This document shows positions 1-8,164 of a DNA stretch of 64,000 bases, in pieces; within the stretch, counting starts at the first letter, position 1, and every line of letters starts with the position of its first letter. Source of the stretch: Caldifermentibacillus hisashii. GTDB taxonomy: Bacteria; Bacillota; Bacilli; Bacillales; Caldibacillaceae. The DNA is taken from the NCBI RefSeq assembly GCF_027568575.1, contig NZ_JANUVP010000013.1, one strand, 5' to 3'. The position numbers and the translations under genes are program-made. The notes beneath the pieces are model-generated. The model did no database searches and was not told the origin of the DNA. It was given only the letters and a program-made list of their open reading frames with translations.

Positions 1-712
1 GATTCTCATTATCATGTCAATATTAGGATTAATGGGGTGCGGTAATGATAAATATACCGCTGAGAGAATAGAAAAAGCATTAACAGAAAAGTATGGCGGA
101 ACTTTTAAGGTACTTGCACTCGGAAATCGATATGGAACATTAACAAATGATTATGTACAAGCAGATGTAAAAGCGGTAGATTCAGACGTTGTATTTTCTG
201 CCAAAATGAGTCCAAAAGGGGAAATATTGGTAGATAATTACATTAGTAAAACAGTATTAAGTCAACTAGAAAAGATGCTTAATAGTAATTTAGAAAGTGA
301 AGGAATAACAGCGAAAAGTATGATGTCTGGATTTAGTAAGTCAAACACAAGTGAGGTAGAATTAGGTACACCCTTAAATGAGTTTATTTCTAAATATAAA
401 CCTTATCTATTTTCTGGTTATTTAGTAATAAAAGAAAGCCAAAATAATACGGGTGTAGCATTAACGAACGCATTTCAAAAAACATTCAATGAGATTCAAA
501 ATATTGATCTAAGGGCAAACGTCTGGATAATACCTGAAGAAAATTATGATGAGATTGTTGCAGAAATGTCCCAACTCCCTGATATAGATAATAGTTGGTT
601 TGATGATAAAGAGACACTGAGTAGTTTTAAATTTTCAATTGAAACAGATAGTGTAAGCCCAGATGAGAATGAACTAAATAAACTGCTCCAAGGAGGAGTT
701 AAACTTGACTAG
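1..712 (+). CDS. TilA-like lipoprotein 1 (5' end cut by window edge)
   Basis: First member of a six-gene lipoprotein family. The frame is open from base 2, so the true start lies upstream; the apparent ATG at 14 sits inside the signal peptide, as alignment with the gene at 1819 shows. A lipobox ending in MGC is followed by a polar mature part of about 215 residues with the family motifs EKYGGTF, LALGNRYGT and VVFSAKM, and a C-terminal LLQGG. It probably sits on the outer face of the membrane. By position beside a lipase-toxin gene it is a candidate immunity protein like TilA of Staphylococcus aureus; this is inferred from context. The last codons contain AAGGAGGAG, which would serve a downstream TTG start at 705 that leads only to a vestigial frame. 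Confidence 0.75.
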   Translation, partial: ILIIMSILGLMGCGNDKYTAERIEKALTEKYGGTFKVLALGNRYGTLTNDYVQADVKAVDSDVVFSAKMSPKGEILVDNYISKTVLSQLEKMLNSNLESEGITAKSMMSGFSKSNTSEVELGTPLNEFISKYKPYLFSGYLVIKESQNNTGVALTNAFQKTFNEIQNIDLRANVWIIPEENYDEIVAEMSQLPDIDNSWFDDKETLSSFKFSIETDSVSPDENELNKLLQGGVKLD

Positions 713-731
713 TTATACAGGCACTGATTAG
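705..731 (+). pseudogene. Vestigial start of a lipase-toxin gene
   Basis: A TTG codon placed 8-9 bases after AAGGAGGAG overlaps the stop of lipoprotein 1 and begins a frame (TTG ACT AGT TAT ...) resembling the start of the intact lipase at 5915, but it stops after eight codons. Nothing further of the lipase is recognisable before 900. I read it as the stump of a deleted toxin gene. Confidence 0.4.
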
Positions 732-894
732 CGTATAGGTACCTCTTATGAAGCCGGGAAAAATCCGGTAGTATTTGAAAGTTTTTCATGTATTAGCAAA
801 GGTAAATGATCGTTATAAAAGGAATCTTCTAAATACGCAATGATACAAAATTCTTAATAAATTTGTATTACACCAATATCCATTATTAAAAACA

Positions 895-1165
895 AATTTC
901 CATGACAAAAAGGAGGCAGGGAATGTTAATAAAACTAGGAAAATCCCTCCTTATGGCAATATTAATATTAAGTTTAACGGGTTGTGGAAGTCTAAATAAA
1001 ATGCAAGCAAAACAAATTGAAGAAAAACTATCCGAAATGTATGACGGGGAGAAATTTGAAGTTCTTGCACTGGGCAACAGATTTGGGACATTGACCAATG
1101 ATACGGTAACAGCCTTTGTGAAGTCAAAAAAAACGGATGTTGTGTTTGAATGTCAAATGAATACA
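895..1165 (+). repeat. Direct repeat A, copy 1 (start of lipoprotein 2)
   Basis: This stretch, which carries the ribosome site, signal peptide and first 80 or so codons of lipoprotein 2, recurs almost base for base at about 2690-2957, some 1795 bases downstream. Differences are a few substitutions and one extra A in a poly-A run. Confidence 0.8.
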
Positions 1166-1654
1166 GATGGGGAAATTGTTTCAAATAACTATAAAGGTAG
1201 ATTAATCGAAACTAAAATTGAAGTTCTTCTTAAAGAAAACCTAAAAAAACAAGGAATTACGTCTGAAAGTCTCTTATTTATATTCGGAGGGAAAGATATT
1301 ACTACGCTAAATTTAAATATGGAACCGAGTGACTATATATCAGACTATTCTCCAGAGTATGTTTCCGGATATTTAGTTTTAAAGGAAAATGAAAATCTTT
1401 CAGGAGATGCATTTTTAAACGGATTAAGAAAAACACACGAGGACCTTCTAAATACGCCATTGCAGGTAAATGTTTGGATTATTTCAAAAGAAAACTATGA
1501 TGATTTAATAGGTGAGTTTACCAAATTACCCGATATTAGTAATAGTTGGTTTGAAGAAAAGGAAACAATTAGTTTTCTGAAATTATCAATTACAAATGAC
1601 GGTCTAAATATGAATGAAAGTGAAATAGGTAAACTTCTCCAAGGAGGAAAATGA
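923..1654 (+). CDS. TilA-like lipoprotein 2
   Basis: A 243-residue lipoprotein. I choose the ATG at 923 over the one at 902 because AAGGAGG at 910-916 lies six bases before it. A short Lys/Arg start and hydrophobic stretch lead to a lipobox ending LSLTGC, so it is predicted to be diacylated and membrane-anchored. The mature part begins GSLNKMQAKQIEEKLSEMY and keeps LALGNRFGT, SKKTDVVFECQM and a terminal LLQGGK. It belongs to the second subfamily of the array (QIEEKLSEMY rather than RIEKALTEKY). Its first third is nearly identical to lipoprotein 4. Possible immunity protein for the linked lipase; function inferred from context only. Confidence 0.8.
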   Translation: MLIKLGKSLLMAILILSLTGCGSLNKMQAKQIEEKLSEMYDGEKFEVLALGNRFGTLTNDTVTAFVKSKKTDVVFECQMNTDGEIVSNNYKGRLIETKIEVLLKENLKKQGITSESLLFIFGGKDITTLNLNMEPSDYISDYSPEYVSGYLVLKENENLSGDAFLNGLRKTHEDLLNTPLQVNVWIISKENYDDLIGEFTKLPDISNSWFEEKETISFLKLSITNDGLNMNESEIGKLLQGGK

Positions 1655-1818
1655 AGTGAGGTTTTTTCTGATTGAGAACCAAAAGCTACTAAACTAGATC
1701 GTAGTTCAAAACAAGAACAAATAAAATGTATTTCCAATTACCAGATTAAAACAAATAACAATATAAGAATTACTTTTCTGTTGCAACATATATTATCGAA
1801 TGGAAAAGGAGGATAAAA

Positions 1819-2568
1819 GTGTTTAAAAAACTAGGTAGAAAGGTAGGTGTGATTCTCATTATCATGTCAATCTTATTATTAATGGGATGCAGATATCTAG
1901 ATAAGTATACTGCAGAGCGAATAGAAAAAGCATTAACAGAAAAGTATGGGGGAACATTTGAAGTGCTTGCACTCGGAAATCGATATGGAACAATGACAAA
2001 TGATTATGTACAAGCAGATGTAAAAGCGGTAGATTCAGACGTTGTATTTTCTGCCAAAATGAGTCCAAAAGGGGAAATATTAGCTGATAATTATGCAGGC
2101 ACATTAGTATCTAAACAGCTTGAGGAGATGTTGAATAGTAAGTTGGAAAGCGAGGGTATTACCGTTAAGAGTTTTATGACAGGATTTGGTAATGTCGATG
2201 CAGGTGAAATAGAAATAGGTACCTCCTTGGATGATTATATTGCTAAACATAAACCTGACTTCTTTGGTGGATATATAGTAGTTAAAGAAAGTCCAAATAA
2301 TACAGGTGCTGCTCTTACGAAGGCGTTGCAAGATACGGTTCATGCGGTTCAAAATATTGAGATACGTATAAATGTCTGGGTTATACCGAAAGAAAATTTT
2401 GATAAAATTGCGACGGATTTTTCTCAGCTTTCTGATGTAGACAATAGTTGGTTTGATGATAAAGATACACTAAGTAACTTTCTGGTTTTTGTTAATTCAA
2501 AGGGTGCGGACATCGATGAGAATGAGTTAAATCAACTGCTCCAAGGTGGAGATAAAAAATTTCAGTAG
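1819..2568 (+). CDS. TilA-like lipoprotein 3
   Basis: A 249-residue lipoprotein starting at GTG 1819, six bases after AAAGGAGG. The signal peptide ends in a LLLMGC lipobox. The mature part starts YLDKYTAERIEKALTEKY and its first 80 residues are almost identical to lipoprotein 1, with the DNA of both genes matching over about 240 bases. The C-terminal half (DDYIAKHKPDFFGGYIVVKE) matches lipoprotein 5 instead. It ends LLQGGDKKFQ, with the codons for LLQGG again supplying an AAGGTGG ribosome-site-like sequence, although no lipase frame follows. Candidate immunity protein; role inferred. Confidence 0.8.
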   Translation: MFKKLGRKVGVILIIMSILLLMGCRYLDKYTAERIEKALTEKYGGTFEVLALGNRYGTMTNDYVQADVKAVDSDVVFSAKMSPKGEILADNYAGTLVSKQLEEMLNSKLESEGITVKSFMTGFGNVDAGEIEIGTSLDDYIAKHKPDFFGGYIVVKESPNNTGAALTKALQDTVHAVQNIEIRINVWVIPKENFDKIATDFSQLSDVDNSWFDDKDTLSNFLVFVNSKGADIDENELNQLLQGGDKKFQ

Positions 2569-2689
2569 TAATGTGACAGTTTTTCAGGAGTTAGTATAAA
2601 AAGATAAATGATCTTTAGAATAAGAATCTTCCTAATACGCAATAATACATATATTTTTAACCTATATTACTTTAATACCTATTATTATA

Positions 2690-2957
2690 AATTTCCATGA
2701 CAAAAAGGAGGCAGGGAATGTTAATAAAACTAGGAAAATCCCTCCTTATGGCAATATTAATATTAAGTTTAACGGGTTGTGGAAGTCTAAATAAAATCCA
2801 AGCAAAACAAATTGAAGAAAAACTATCCGAAATGTATGAAGGGGAGAAATTTAAAGTCCTCGCACTGGGCAACAGATTTGGGACATTGACCAATGATACG
2901 GTAACAGCTTTTGTGAAGTCAAAAAAAAACGGATGTTGTGTTTGAATGTCAAATGAA
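2690..2957 (+). repeat. Direct repeat A, copy 2 (start of lipoprotein 4)
   Basis: Near-identical copy of 895-1165. It includes the same AAAAGGAGGCAGGG ribosome site and signal peptide codons. At the poly-A run it has nine A where copy 1 has eight, which breaks the frame of lipoprotein 4. Confidence 0.8.
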
Positions 2958-3465
2958 TACAAAAGGAAAAATTGTCTCAAGTAATTATCCGGGAAGGGCA
3001 ATGAACACTCAAGTAGAAAATATTTTAAATAAAAATTTAGCAGACGGAGGAATAACTGCTGACAGCCTAACCTTTGGCTTTGGCGTGGAGGATGTTAGTG
3101 ATTTAAAACCCAATATGAAATTGTCCGATTATATTTCTACCTATAAACCAGAGTATTTTTCAGGTTATCTAGTAATTAAGGAAAGTAATAATAATACAGG
3201 TTCAGCTCTTACGAAGGCATTCCAAGAAAGTTTCGAGGAATTGCAAAACACTCCATTGCAGGCCAATGTGTGGGTGATAGCAGAAGAAAGTTATGATGAG
3301 GTTATATCGGAGTTCGTAAAACTTCCTGATGTTAGCAATAGTTGGTTTAAAGATAAAAACACAATTGGTTCATTTCAATTTTCAGTAACAGCAAAGGGTG
3401 TAAACATCGATGAGAGTAAATTAAATAATCTACTCAAAGGAGGAGAGTGGCTTGACTTATACTGA
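2718..3465 (+). pseudogene. TilA-like lipoprotein 4, frameshifted in a poly-A run
   Basis: Starts at ATG 2718 behind AAGGAGG and reads as a normal lipoprotein (lipobox LSLTGC) to codon 76 or so, then enters a run of nine A at 2930-2938 where lipoprotein 2 has eight. The frame shifts and stops at 2945. The rest of the protein (FECQMNTKGKIVSSNY to the terminal LLKGGEWLDLY) continues in the +1 frame to 3465 without further damage. The intact downstream frame suggests a recent change, or that RNA polymerase or ribosome slippage on the A-run still gives some full-length product. A sequencing error in the homopolymer is also possible. If functional, it would be one more candidate immunity lipoprotein. 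Confidence 0.75.
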
Positions 3466-3740
3466 TGAACAGTTGCGTTATGCTACTGAATTAGCTTAAT
3501 GTATCCAGGTTTCAAAATCCAAATTCAAATAGAGGAAAATAATTCAAATGCTAAATGAAATATTATCAATTATTTAGAAAAATCGATGAAATTCGGACGT
3601 TGGTCAACTATAATAATAATGAGGATAAATTTGAGTTTTACAAAATTGTCATTGATAGAAGTAACGGTCAGCGTTTCTTTTTGTGGAAATGAAATATTCT
3701 TGATCCGCAAAGCTGTCCAAAACTAGGGAATTCAGATTTA
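3452..3740 (+). pseudogene. Decayed lipase-toxin fragment
   Basis: Begins with TTG at 3452 behind AAAGGAGGAG, overlapping the end of lipoprotein 4, and reads LTYTDEQLRYATELA before a stop at the point where the intact lipase has AYLDLHL. Further on, in broken frames, DNA related to the lipase N-terminal region is recognisable, including ATTGTCATTGATAG and the junction GATCCGCAAAGCTGTCC also found in the fragment at 4642. No catalytic region is present. It is a remnant of a lipase gene, with several stops and indels. Confidence 0.6.
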
Positions 3741-4020
3741 GAAATAAATAAATTTGACAAACATTACTAGGGTAGCAGAAAAAGGTAAATGGATTTTTCC
3801 AAAATAGATCTTTTAAAATGCAATAATACATTACTTTAGCAAACATATGTTACTTAATTCCATTATAAGTAAATTTAGTAACAGAACAGGAGAGTAAGAA
3901 TGGTAAAAAAACTAGGAAAAAAAGCGAGGTTGCTGATTGTGATGATATCAATATTAAGTTTAATGGGTTGTGGAAGTCTAAATAAAATCCAAGCACAACA
4001 AATTGAAGAAAAATTATCCG
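3695..4020 (+). repeat. Direct repeat B, copy 1
   Basis: About 320 bases running from the end of the lipase remnant through the spacer, ribosome site and first 40 codons of lipoprotein 5. It matches 4970-5295 (offset 1275 bases) with only scattered substitutions and indels. The repeat unit is therefore lipoprotein gene plus 5' lipase fragment plus spacer. Confidence 0.85.
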
Positions 4021-4640
4021 AAATGTATGGCGGGGAGAAATTTGAAGTTCTTGCACTAGGTAACAGATTTGGGACAAGGACGAATGATTATGTAAAGGCA
4101 AATGTTAAAGCTGTGGATTCCGGTGTTGTATTCTCCGCAAAAATGGACACAAAAGGTAAAATAATAGCTGATAATTATGCGGGTGTTTTGGTATCAAAAC
4201 AGCTTGAAGATATGCTGAATAGCAACTTAGAAAGTGAAGGAATAACTGCAAAAAGCTTAATGATAGCATTTAGCACTATCGATACAGGTGAAATAGAAGT
4301 AGGTATCTCCCTAGATGATTATATTGCAAAACATAAACCTGAATTCTTTGGTGGATATATAGTAGTTAAAGAAAGCCCAAATAATACAGGTGTTGCTCTT
4401 ACTAACGCATTCCAAAGGACTTTTAATGATATTCAAAATATTGACTTGCGAGCAAATATCTGGGTAATACCGGAAGAAAGTTATGATGAGGTCATTGAGG
4501 ATTTTTCTCGACTTCCTGAGGTCAGTAATAGTTGGTTTGAAGATAAAAACACACTGAGTAATTTTAAATTTTCAGTTAAAAAGGATAGTGTAAACTTGAG
4601 TGAGCATGAATTAGATCAACTGCTCCAAGGAGGAGAGTAA
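3900..4640 (+). CDS. TilA-like lipoprotein 5 (mosaic)
   Basis: A 246-residue lipoprotein with ATG 3900 behind AGGAGAGTAAGA. The signal peptide (KKLGKKARLLIVMISILSLMGC) is identical to that of lipoprotein 6. The start of the mature part (GSLNKIQAQQIEEKLSEMY) is of subfamily 2, while from ANVKAVDSGVVFSAKM onward it follows subfamily 1, as in lipoproteins 1 and 3. This chimera points to recombination between array members. It ends LLQGGE, and the same bases give AAGGAGGAG for the TTG start at 4642. Candidate immunity lipoprotein; role inferred from the neighbouring lipase. Confidence 0.82.
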   Translation: MVKKLGKKARLLIVMISILSLMGCGSLNKIQAQQIEEKLSEMYGGEKFEVLALGNRFGTRTNDYVKANVKAVDSGVVFSAKMDTKGKIIADNYAGVLVSKQLEDMLNSNLESEGITAKSLMIAFSTIDTGEIEVGISLDDYIAKHKPEFFGGYIVVKESPNNTGVALTNAFQRTFNDIQNIDLRANIWVIPEESYDEVIEDFSRLPEVSNSWFEDKNTLSNFKFSVKKDSVNLSEHELDQLLQGGE

Positions 4641-4641
4641 C

Positions 4642-5016
4642 TTGGTTTATTCTGATGAGGAATTAAAAATAGCTACTGATCTTGCTTACATGGACTTTCA
4701 TGTAGCATTGGAACAGCTAGAAGGGGAAGTGACCGTTGCTGAAGCTATAAAATATATAATTCACCATAATCATGAAAATTTAAGTTCTAAGGATGTCAAG
4801 CATTACGAGAAAGTCATAGAGAAAATAGAGAAGATTGAAGCAATAAACAATAATAAATGGAAAATTGCAGATTACAAAAATGATAATGAAGAAGGTCAAA
4901 CCGGCTTTTACGGCATCGTCATTGACACAGGTGACGGACATATCGTTTCTTTTCGTGGAAGTGAGGATATTCATGATCCGCAAAGCTGTCCAAAACTAGG
5001 GGAATTCAGATTTTGA
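4642..5016 (+). pseudogene. Truncated lipase-toxin gene, N-terminal part only
   Basis: An open frame of 124 residues from TTG 4642, translationally coupled to lipoprotein 5. Residues 1-110 align with the intact lipase at 5915 (VYSDEELKIATDLAYMDFH; then QTGFYGIVIDTGDGHIVSFR with GSEDI after it). It then switches to DPQSCPKLGEFRF and stops. The GxSxG nucleophile, membrane-like hairpin and helical tail are all missing, so it cannot be a lipase. The switch occurs exactly where direct repeat B begins. It could be an inert stump or a reservoir for recombination with the full gene. Confidence 0.75.
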
Positions 5017-5295
5017 AATAAATAAATTTGACAAACATTACAAGGGTAGCAGAAAAAAGTAAATGGATTTTTCCAAAATAGATCTTTTAAAATGCAATAA
5101 TACATTACTTTAGCAAACATATATTACTTTAATTCCATTATAAATAAATTTAGTAACAGAACAGGAGAGTAAGAATGGTAAAAAAACTAGGAAAAAAAGC
5201 GAGGTTGCTGATTGTGATGATATCAATATTAAGTTTAATGGGTTGTGGAAGTCTAAATAAAATCCAAGCAAACCAAATTGAAGAAAAACTATCTG
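4970..5295 (+). repeat. Direct repeat B, copy 2
   Basis: Second copy of the 320-base repeat described at 3695, spanning the end of the truncated lipase, the spacer and the start of lipoprotein 6. Recombination between the copies would delete or add exactly one 1275-base unit. Confidence 0.85.
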
Positions 5296-5912
5296 AAATG
5301 TACGGAGGGGAGTTTGAAGTTCTTGCATTAGGCAACAGATTTGGCACCTTAACCAATGATACAGTTACCGCAAGGGTTAAATCAAAAGATCTAGATATGC
5401 TTTTCGATGTCAAAATGAATACTAAAGGAAGAATTGTAGCAGATAATTTTTTGGCAAGACATATTGGTATTCAGGTTTCAAATGTACTAACTAAGAATAT
5501 TAAGGATCAAGGAATTGAAGCAAAAAGTTATCTTGCAGTACTGGGAGGAAAGGACGTAAAGACATTAAAAATAAATACAAGTGTTCCTGATTATATAAAA
5601 AATTATTCTCCAGAGTATTTTGCAGGGTTTTTAATTTTAAAGGAAGGAACAAATTATTCAGGAATAAAAATGGTAGAAGCATTTCAGCAAACATATCAGG
5701 ATTACTTAAGCACAACATTCCATGCTAATGTTTATATTATTGCGGAGGAAGATTATGAACGCTGTATAAGAGATCTTGACAATGAGACAGTAGTGTATAG
5801 CGATTTATTTGAAGAATATATAGTTATTAGTAAATTCAAACTATCAGTTACTTCTGAAGGAATAAGCAAAAATGAGAATGAAGTAAATAATCTACTTCAA
5901 GGAGGGAAATAG
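5175..5912 (+). CDS. TilA-like lipoprotein 6 (next to the intact lipase)
   Basis: A 245-residue lipoprotein from ATG 5175, signal peptide ending LSLMGC. It starts as subfamily 2 (QIEEKLSEMYGGEFEVLALGNRFGT) but diverges most in its C-terminal two thirds (ARVKSKDLDMLFDVKM, DYIKNYSPEYFAGFLILKEG, ANVYIIAEEDYERC). It ends LLQGGK two bases before the TTG of the intact lipase, whose ribosome site AAGGAGGG lies in its last codons. Because it is directly coupled to the only complete lipase gene, it is the most likely cognate immunity protein, comparable in position to TilA beside TslA in Staphylococcus aureus. That pairing is inferred. Confidence 0.82.
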   Translation: MVKKLGKKARLLIVMISILSLMGCGSLNKIQANQIEEKLSEMYGGEFEVLALGNRFGTLTNDTVTARVKSKDLDMLFDVKMNTKGRIVADNFLARHIGIQVSNVLTKNIKDQGIEAKSYLAVLGGKDVKTLKINTSVPDYIKNYSPEYFAGFLILKEGTNYSGIKMVEAFQQTYQDYLSTTFHANVYIIAEEDYERCIRDLDNETVVYSDLFEEYIVISKFKLSVTSEGISKNENEVNNLLQGGK

Positions 5913-5914
5913 TT

Positions 5915-7516
5915 TTGACTTATTCTGATTTAGAATTAAGGCTGGCAACCGAGATTGCTTATTTAGATTTGCATTTAGCTCAAGACTATACCAACAACAT
6001 TGAAAATACAGGGAGTTTAATGGTCGAAGATGCAATAAATATCATTTTACAGGAACATATCAATAACTTAAGTCAGGCAGAAATTGATCAATATGAAGGA
6101 GTACTTGATGATTTTAAAAAGCTCAAGGAACTAAAGGAAAATGAAGGTCAGAATTTTAACCCTTGGTCTATTGCAGATATTCAAAATGATAACGGCCCTG
6201 GCCAAACCGGCTTTTACGGCATCGTCATTGACACAGGTGACGGACATATCGTTTCTTTTCGTGGAAGTGAGGATATTCTTGATCTGCAACATGTTAAACA
6301 AGATTGGGTGAATGCAGATTTAGGATTGGTTAATTCGACCTTAACTAAGCAACAACAAAAGGTAAATGAATTTTTGGCGGAAATCAATGAGAGTGACTAT
6401 ATAACAAAATATGACAATATTGCGTTTACCGGTCATTCCTTAGGTGGGAATTTATCGGTGCATGGAACTATTATGTCGACTTTTTATGAAAACATCTTCC
6501 CTCGAGTCCGGCAAAGTGTTAATTTCGATGGACCGGGTTTTTCTAAGGAATACTTCGAACATTATAAAGAGCAAATCGACGTAATGAACCAAGTTTTGGG
6601 CGATAACTTCCGGCACTACCAATGGAGCGTGGTTGGAAGTATTCTTGAGCCGGTACCGGGAATTAACTGTGAAACATTAGCAACGAAGAAAAAGGATGGA
6701 ATTTTTGATAAAATAATTGATTTTGCAATCATGGAGCATTCAACGGAAAATCTGATATTTGATCCATCGGGAAAAGCTTACCGCGGGGAAAAGAGTAAAT
6801 ACGAATACACTGTAGGTAAGTTTACGGAGTTTGTAGACACTTTACCAGAAAAATTGGGAAATGTCCTTGTCGATGTTTTTGGTGGTGTACTGATTGTATC
6901 CGCCTGGGTTTCAGACAATAAATTGGTAAAAGCAGCACTTATTGGAGGAGTTGCTCTCGGAGTAACAACTTTTTTAATAGTGGCCGGTCCGCAAGCGATA
7001 TTCTCGGCAACATTAGCTTTGGCTGGTTCGATAACTTTAGCCGTTGCAGCTATATATTTACTGGTAACTAGAGGTGCAGACATGGAAGTTTTTATAGAAA
7101 CAGTCCTTGAATTAGCAAAGGAAATAGGCAAGGGTTTTGGTGAAGCATTCAAATGGACGAACGATAAAATTAACCAACTCATTGACTTTATGAGCACGAA
7201 AGTTTCACAGATTCGAGACTGGTTTAATCATGTAATGAAATCATACGGTTATGCCGTCGCAACACCAGTTATTGAAGTAAATACAGATAAGTTAAGACAT
7301 TATGCCGAGCGGTTAGAAAATGTACGCAAGCGACTCCAAAATCTTGACGGAGACATGAATTCCTTATATTTTACAAGCGGTTTTCTTGATTTACTAGATA
7401 TTATCCGAGCAAATCGATTGCCAAATTCTATGAAACTAAAATTTTGCATAAACTACCTGGAGGATACAGCAGAGGCTTTTGAAAAGGCCGAACGGAATAT
7501 TATGGAACAAGTGTAA
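5915..7516 (+). CDS. Lipase-type toxin with C-terminal secretion-like domain (TslA-like)
   Basis: A 533-residue protein starting at TTG 5915, eight bases after AAGGAGGG. Residues 1-300 are an alpha/beta hydrolase of the Mbeg1/class 3 lipase type: FYGIVIDTGDGHIVSFRGSED is followed by GHSLGG with the nucleophile at Ser175. Asp205 (NFDGPG) and His275 (MEHSTENL) are plausible triad partners. Residues about 316-386 are glycine-rich and hydrophobic, enough for two or three membrane passes. Residues 390-533 are predicted helical and polar. Lipase in front with helical targeting region behind is the reverse of LXG toxins and matches TslA, a type VII-secreted lipase of Staphylococcus aureus. Linked WXG100 genes and lipoproteins support this. 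Secretion and toxicity are not shown by sequence. Confidence 0.75.
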   Translation: MTYSDLELRLATEIAYLDLHLAQDYTNNIENTGSLMVEDAINIILQEHINNLSQAEIDQYEGVLDDFKKLKELKENEGQNFNPWSIADIQNDNGPGQTGFYGIVIDTGDGHIVSFRGSEDILDLQHVKQDWVNADLGLVNSTLTKQQQKVNEFLAEINESDYITKYDNIAFTGHSLGGNLSVHGTIMSTFYENIFPRVRQSVNFDGPGFSKEYFEHYKEQIDVMNQVLGDNFRHYQWSVVGSILEPVPGINCETLATKKKDGIFDKIIDFAIMEHSTENLIFDPSGKAYRGEKSKYEYTVGKFTEFVDTLPEKLGNVLVDVFGGVLIVSAWVSDNKLVKAALIGGVALGVTTFLIVAGPQAIFSATLALAGSITLAVAAIYLLVTRGADMEVFIETVLELAKEIGKGFGEAFKWTNDKINQLIDFMSTKVSQIRDWFNHVMKSYGYAVATPVIEVNTDKLRHYAERLENVRKRLQNLDGDMNSLYFTSGFLDLLDIIRANRLPNSMKLKFCINYLEDTAEAFEKAERNIMEQV

Positions 7517-7541
7517 GTTGCAAGATGCGTAGGTGAAAATA

Positions 7542-7772
7542 ATGGATTTTATGATGGGGGGGAGCTTTGTGGCTAGCTTAGGTAGTCTTCAAAGAGAGTT
7601 GAGAAGCATTATTCATGAGTTGGAGAGTATTGCATCCGGTATCTCAAGGGATTTTGAAGGGATTGGCAGTGAGGTTTGTGCAAGAAGAATTCGGGACTTC
7701 ATTGATCAATGTGAAAATGCACAATATTATCTCGGGCGTGTTGATACTTCTAAGGTACGTGAAGAAAACTAG
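7542..7772 (+). CDS. Small helical protein, possible toxin partner
   Basis: About 76 residues, mostly amphipathic helix (SLQRELRSIIHELESIASGI, then ARRIRDFIDQCENAQYYLGR). No signal peptide or membrane segment. The start is uncertain: ATG 7542 has a weak AGGTG before it, while GTG 7569 follows GGGGGGAG and would give a 67-residue product. It lies between the lipase and two WXG100 genes. In TslA and LXG toxin loci such small helical hairpins bind the targeting domain of the toxin and travel with it; I infer the same here. I do not recognise the sequence itself. Confidence 0.65.
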   Translation: MDFMMGGSFVASLGSLQRELRSIIHELESIASGISRDFEGIGSEVCARRIRDFIDQCENAQYYLGRVDTSKVREEN

Positions 7773-7840
7773 TTTACTAGAAAAAAACTATGGAAGGTAT
7801 GTTAATTAAGGAAAATTAAACAATGTAAAGGCGGGGTTAT

Positions 7841-8146
7841 ATGGGTGAAAAAATTGTTATTAACACGGATATGGTCGAAAAGACGGCGGTGAAAATTCGC
7901 GAAATCAATAATCGGATTAAGGATGATTTTGCAGATGTAGAAACGGCAATTCGGAAACTTGATTCAAGCTGGAACAGTCAAGCGGGCAAAACAGTAATTG
8001 GAAAATTTTATAATTTTAAAGATCAATATAGTGATGCCAGATATCAGGTTGTCAATGATTTTTCTAAAATACTTATGCAACAAGTTTCTCCTGATTATCA
8101 AAAAACAGAGAAAGCAAACGAATCTTTAGCCGATGCCTTTAAGTAG
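7841..8146 (+). CDS. WXG100-like protein 1 (WNS variant)
   Basis: A 101-residue, wholly helical protein from ATG 7841 behind AAAGGCGGGG. It has the WXG100 layout: two helices joined by a turn with Trp44, here SSWNSQAGK, so the glycine of WXG is replaced by serine. The C-terminal helix carries DYQKTEKANESLADAF. WXG100 proteins are small substrates or partners of type VII secretion. Placed between the lipase and a second WXG100 gene, it may form a heterodimer with the latter or a complex with the toxin tail. No secretion ATPase is in the window. Confidence 0.78.
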   Translation: MGEKIVINTDMVEKTAVKIREINNRIKDDFADVETAIRKLDSSWNSQAGKTVIGKFYNFKDQYSDARYQVVNDFSKILMQQVSPDYQKTEKANESLADAFK

Positions 8147-8164
8147 ATCAAAGGGGGGAGAGCC

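Noticed and set aside
4780..4983. Minus-strand frame opposite the truncated lipase
   Set aside because: A shadow of the coding strand, without a ribosome site or any recognisable protein feature.
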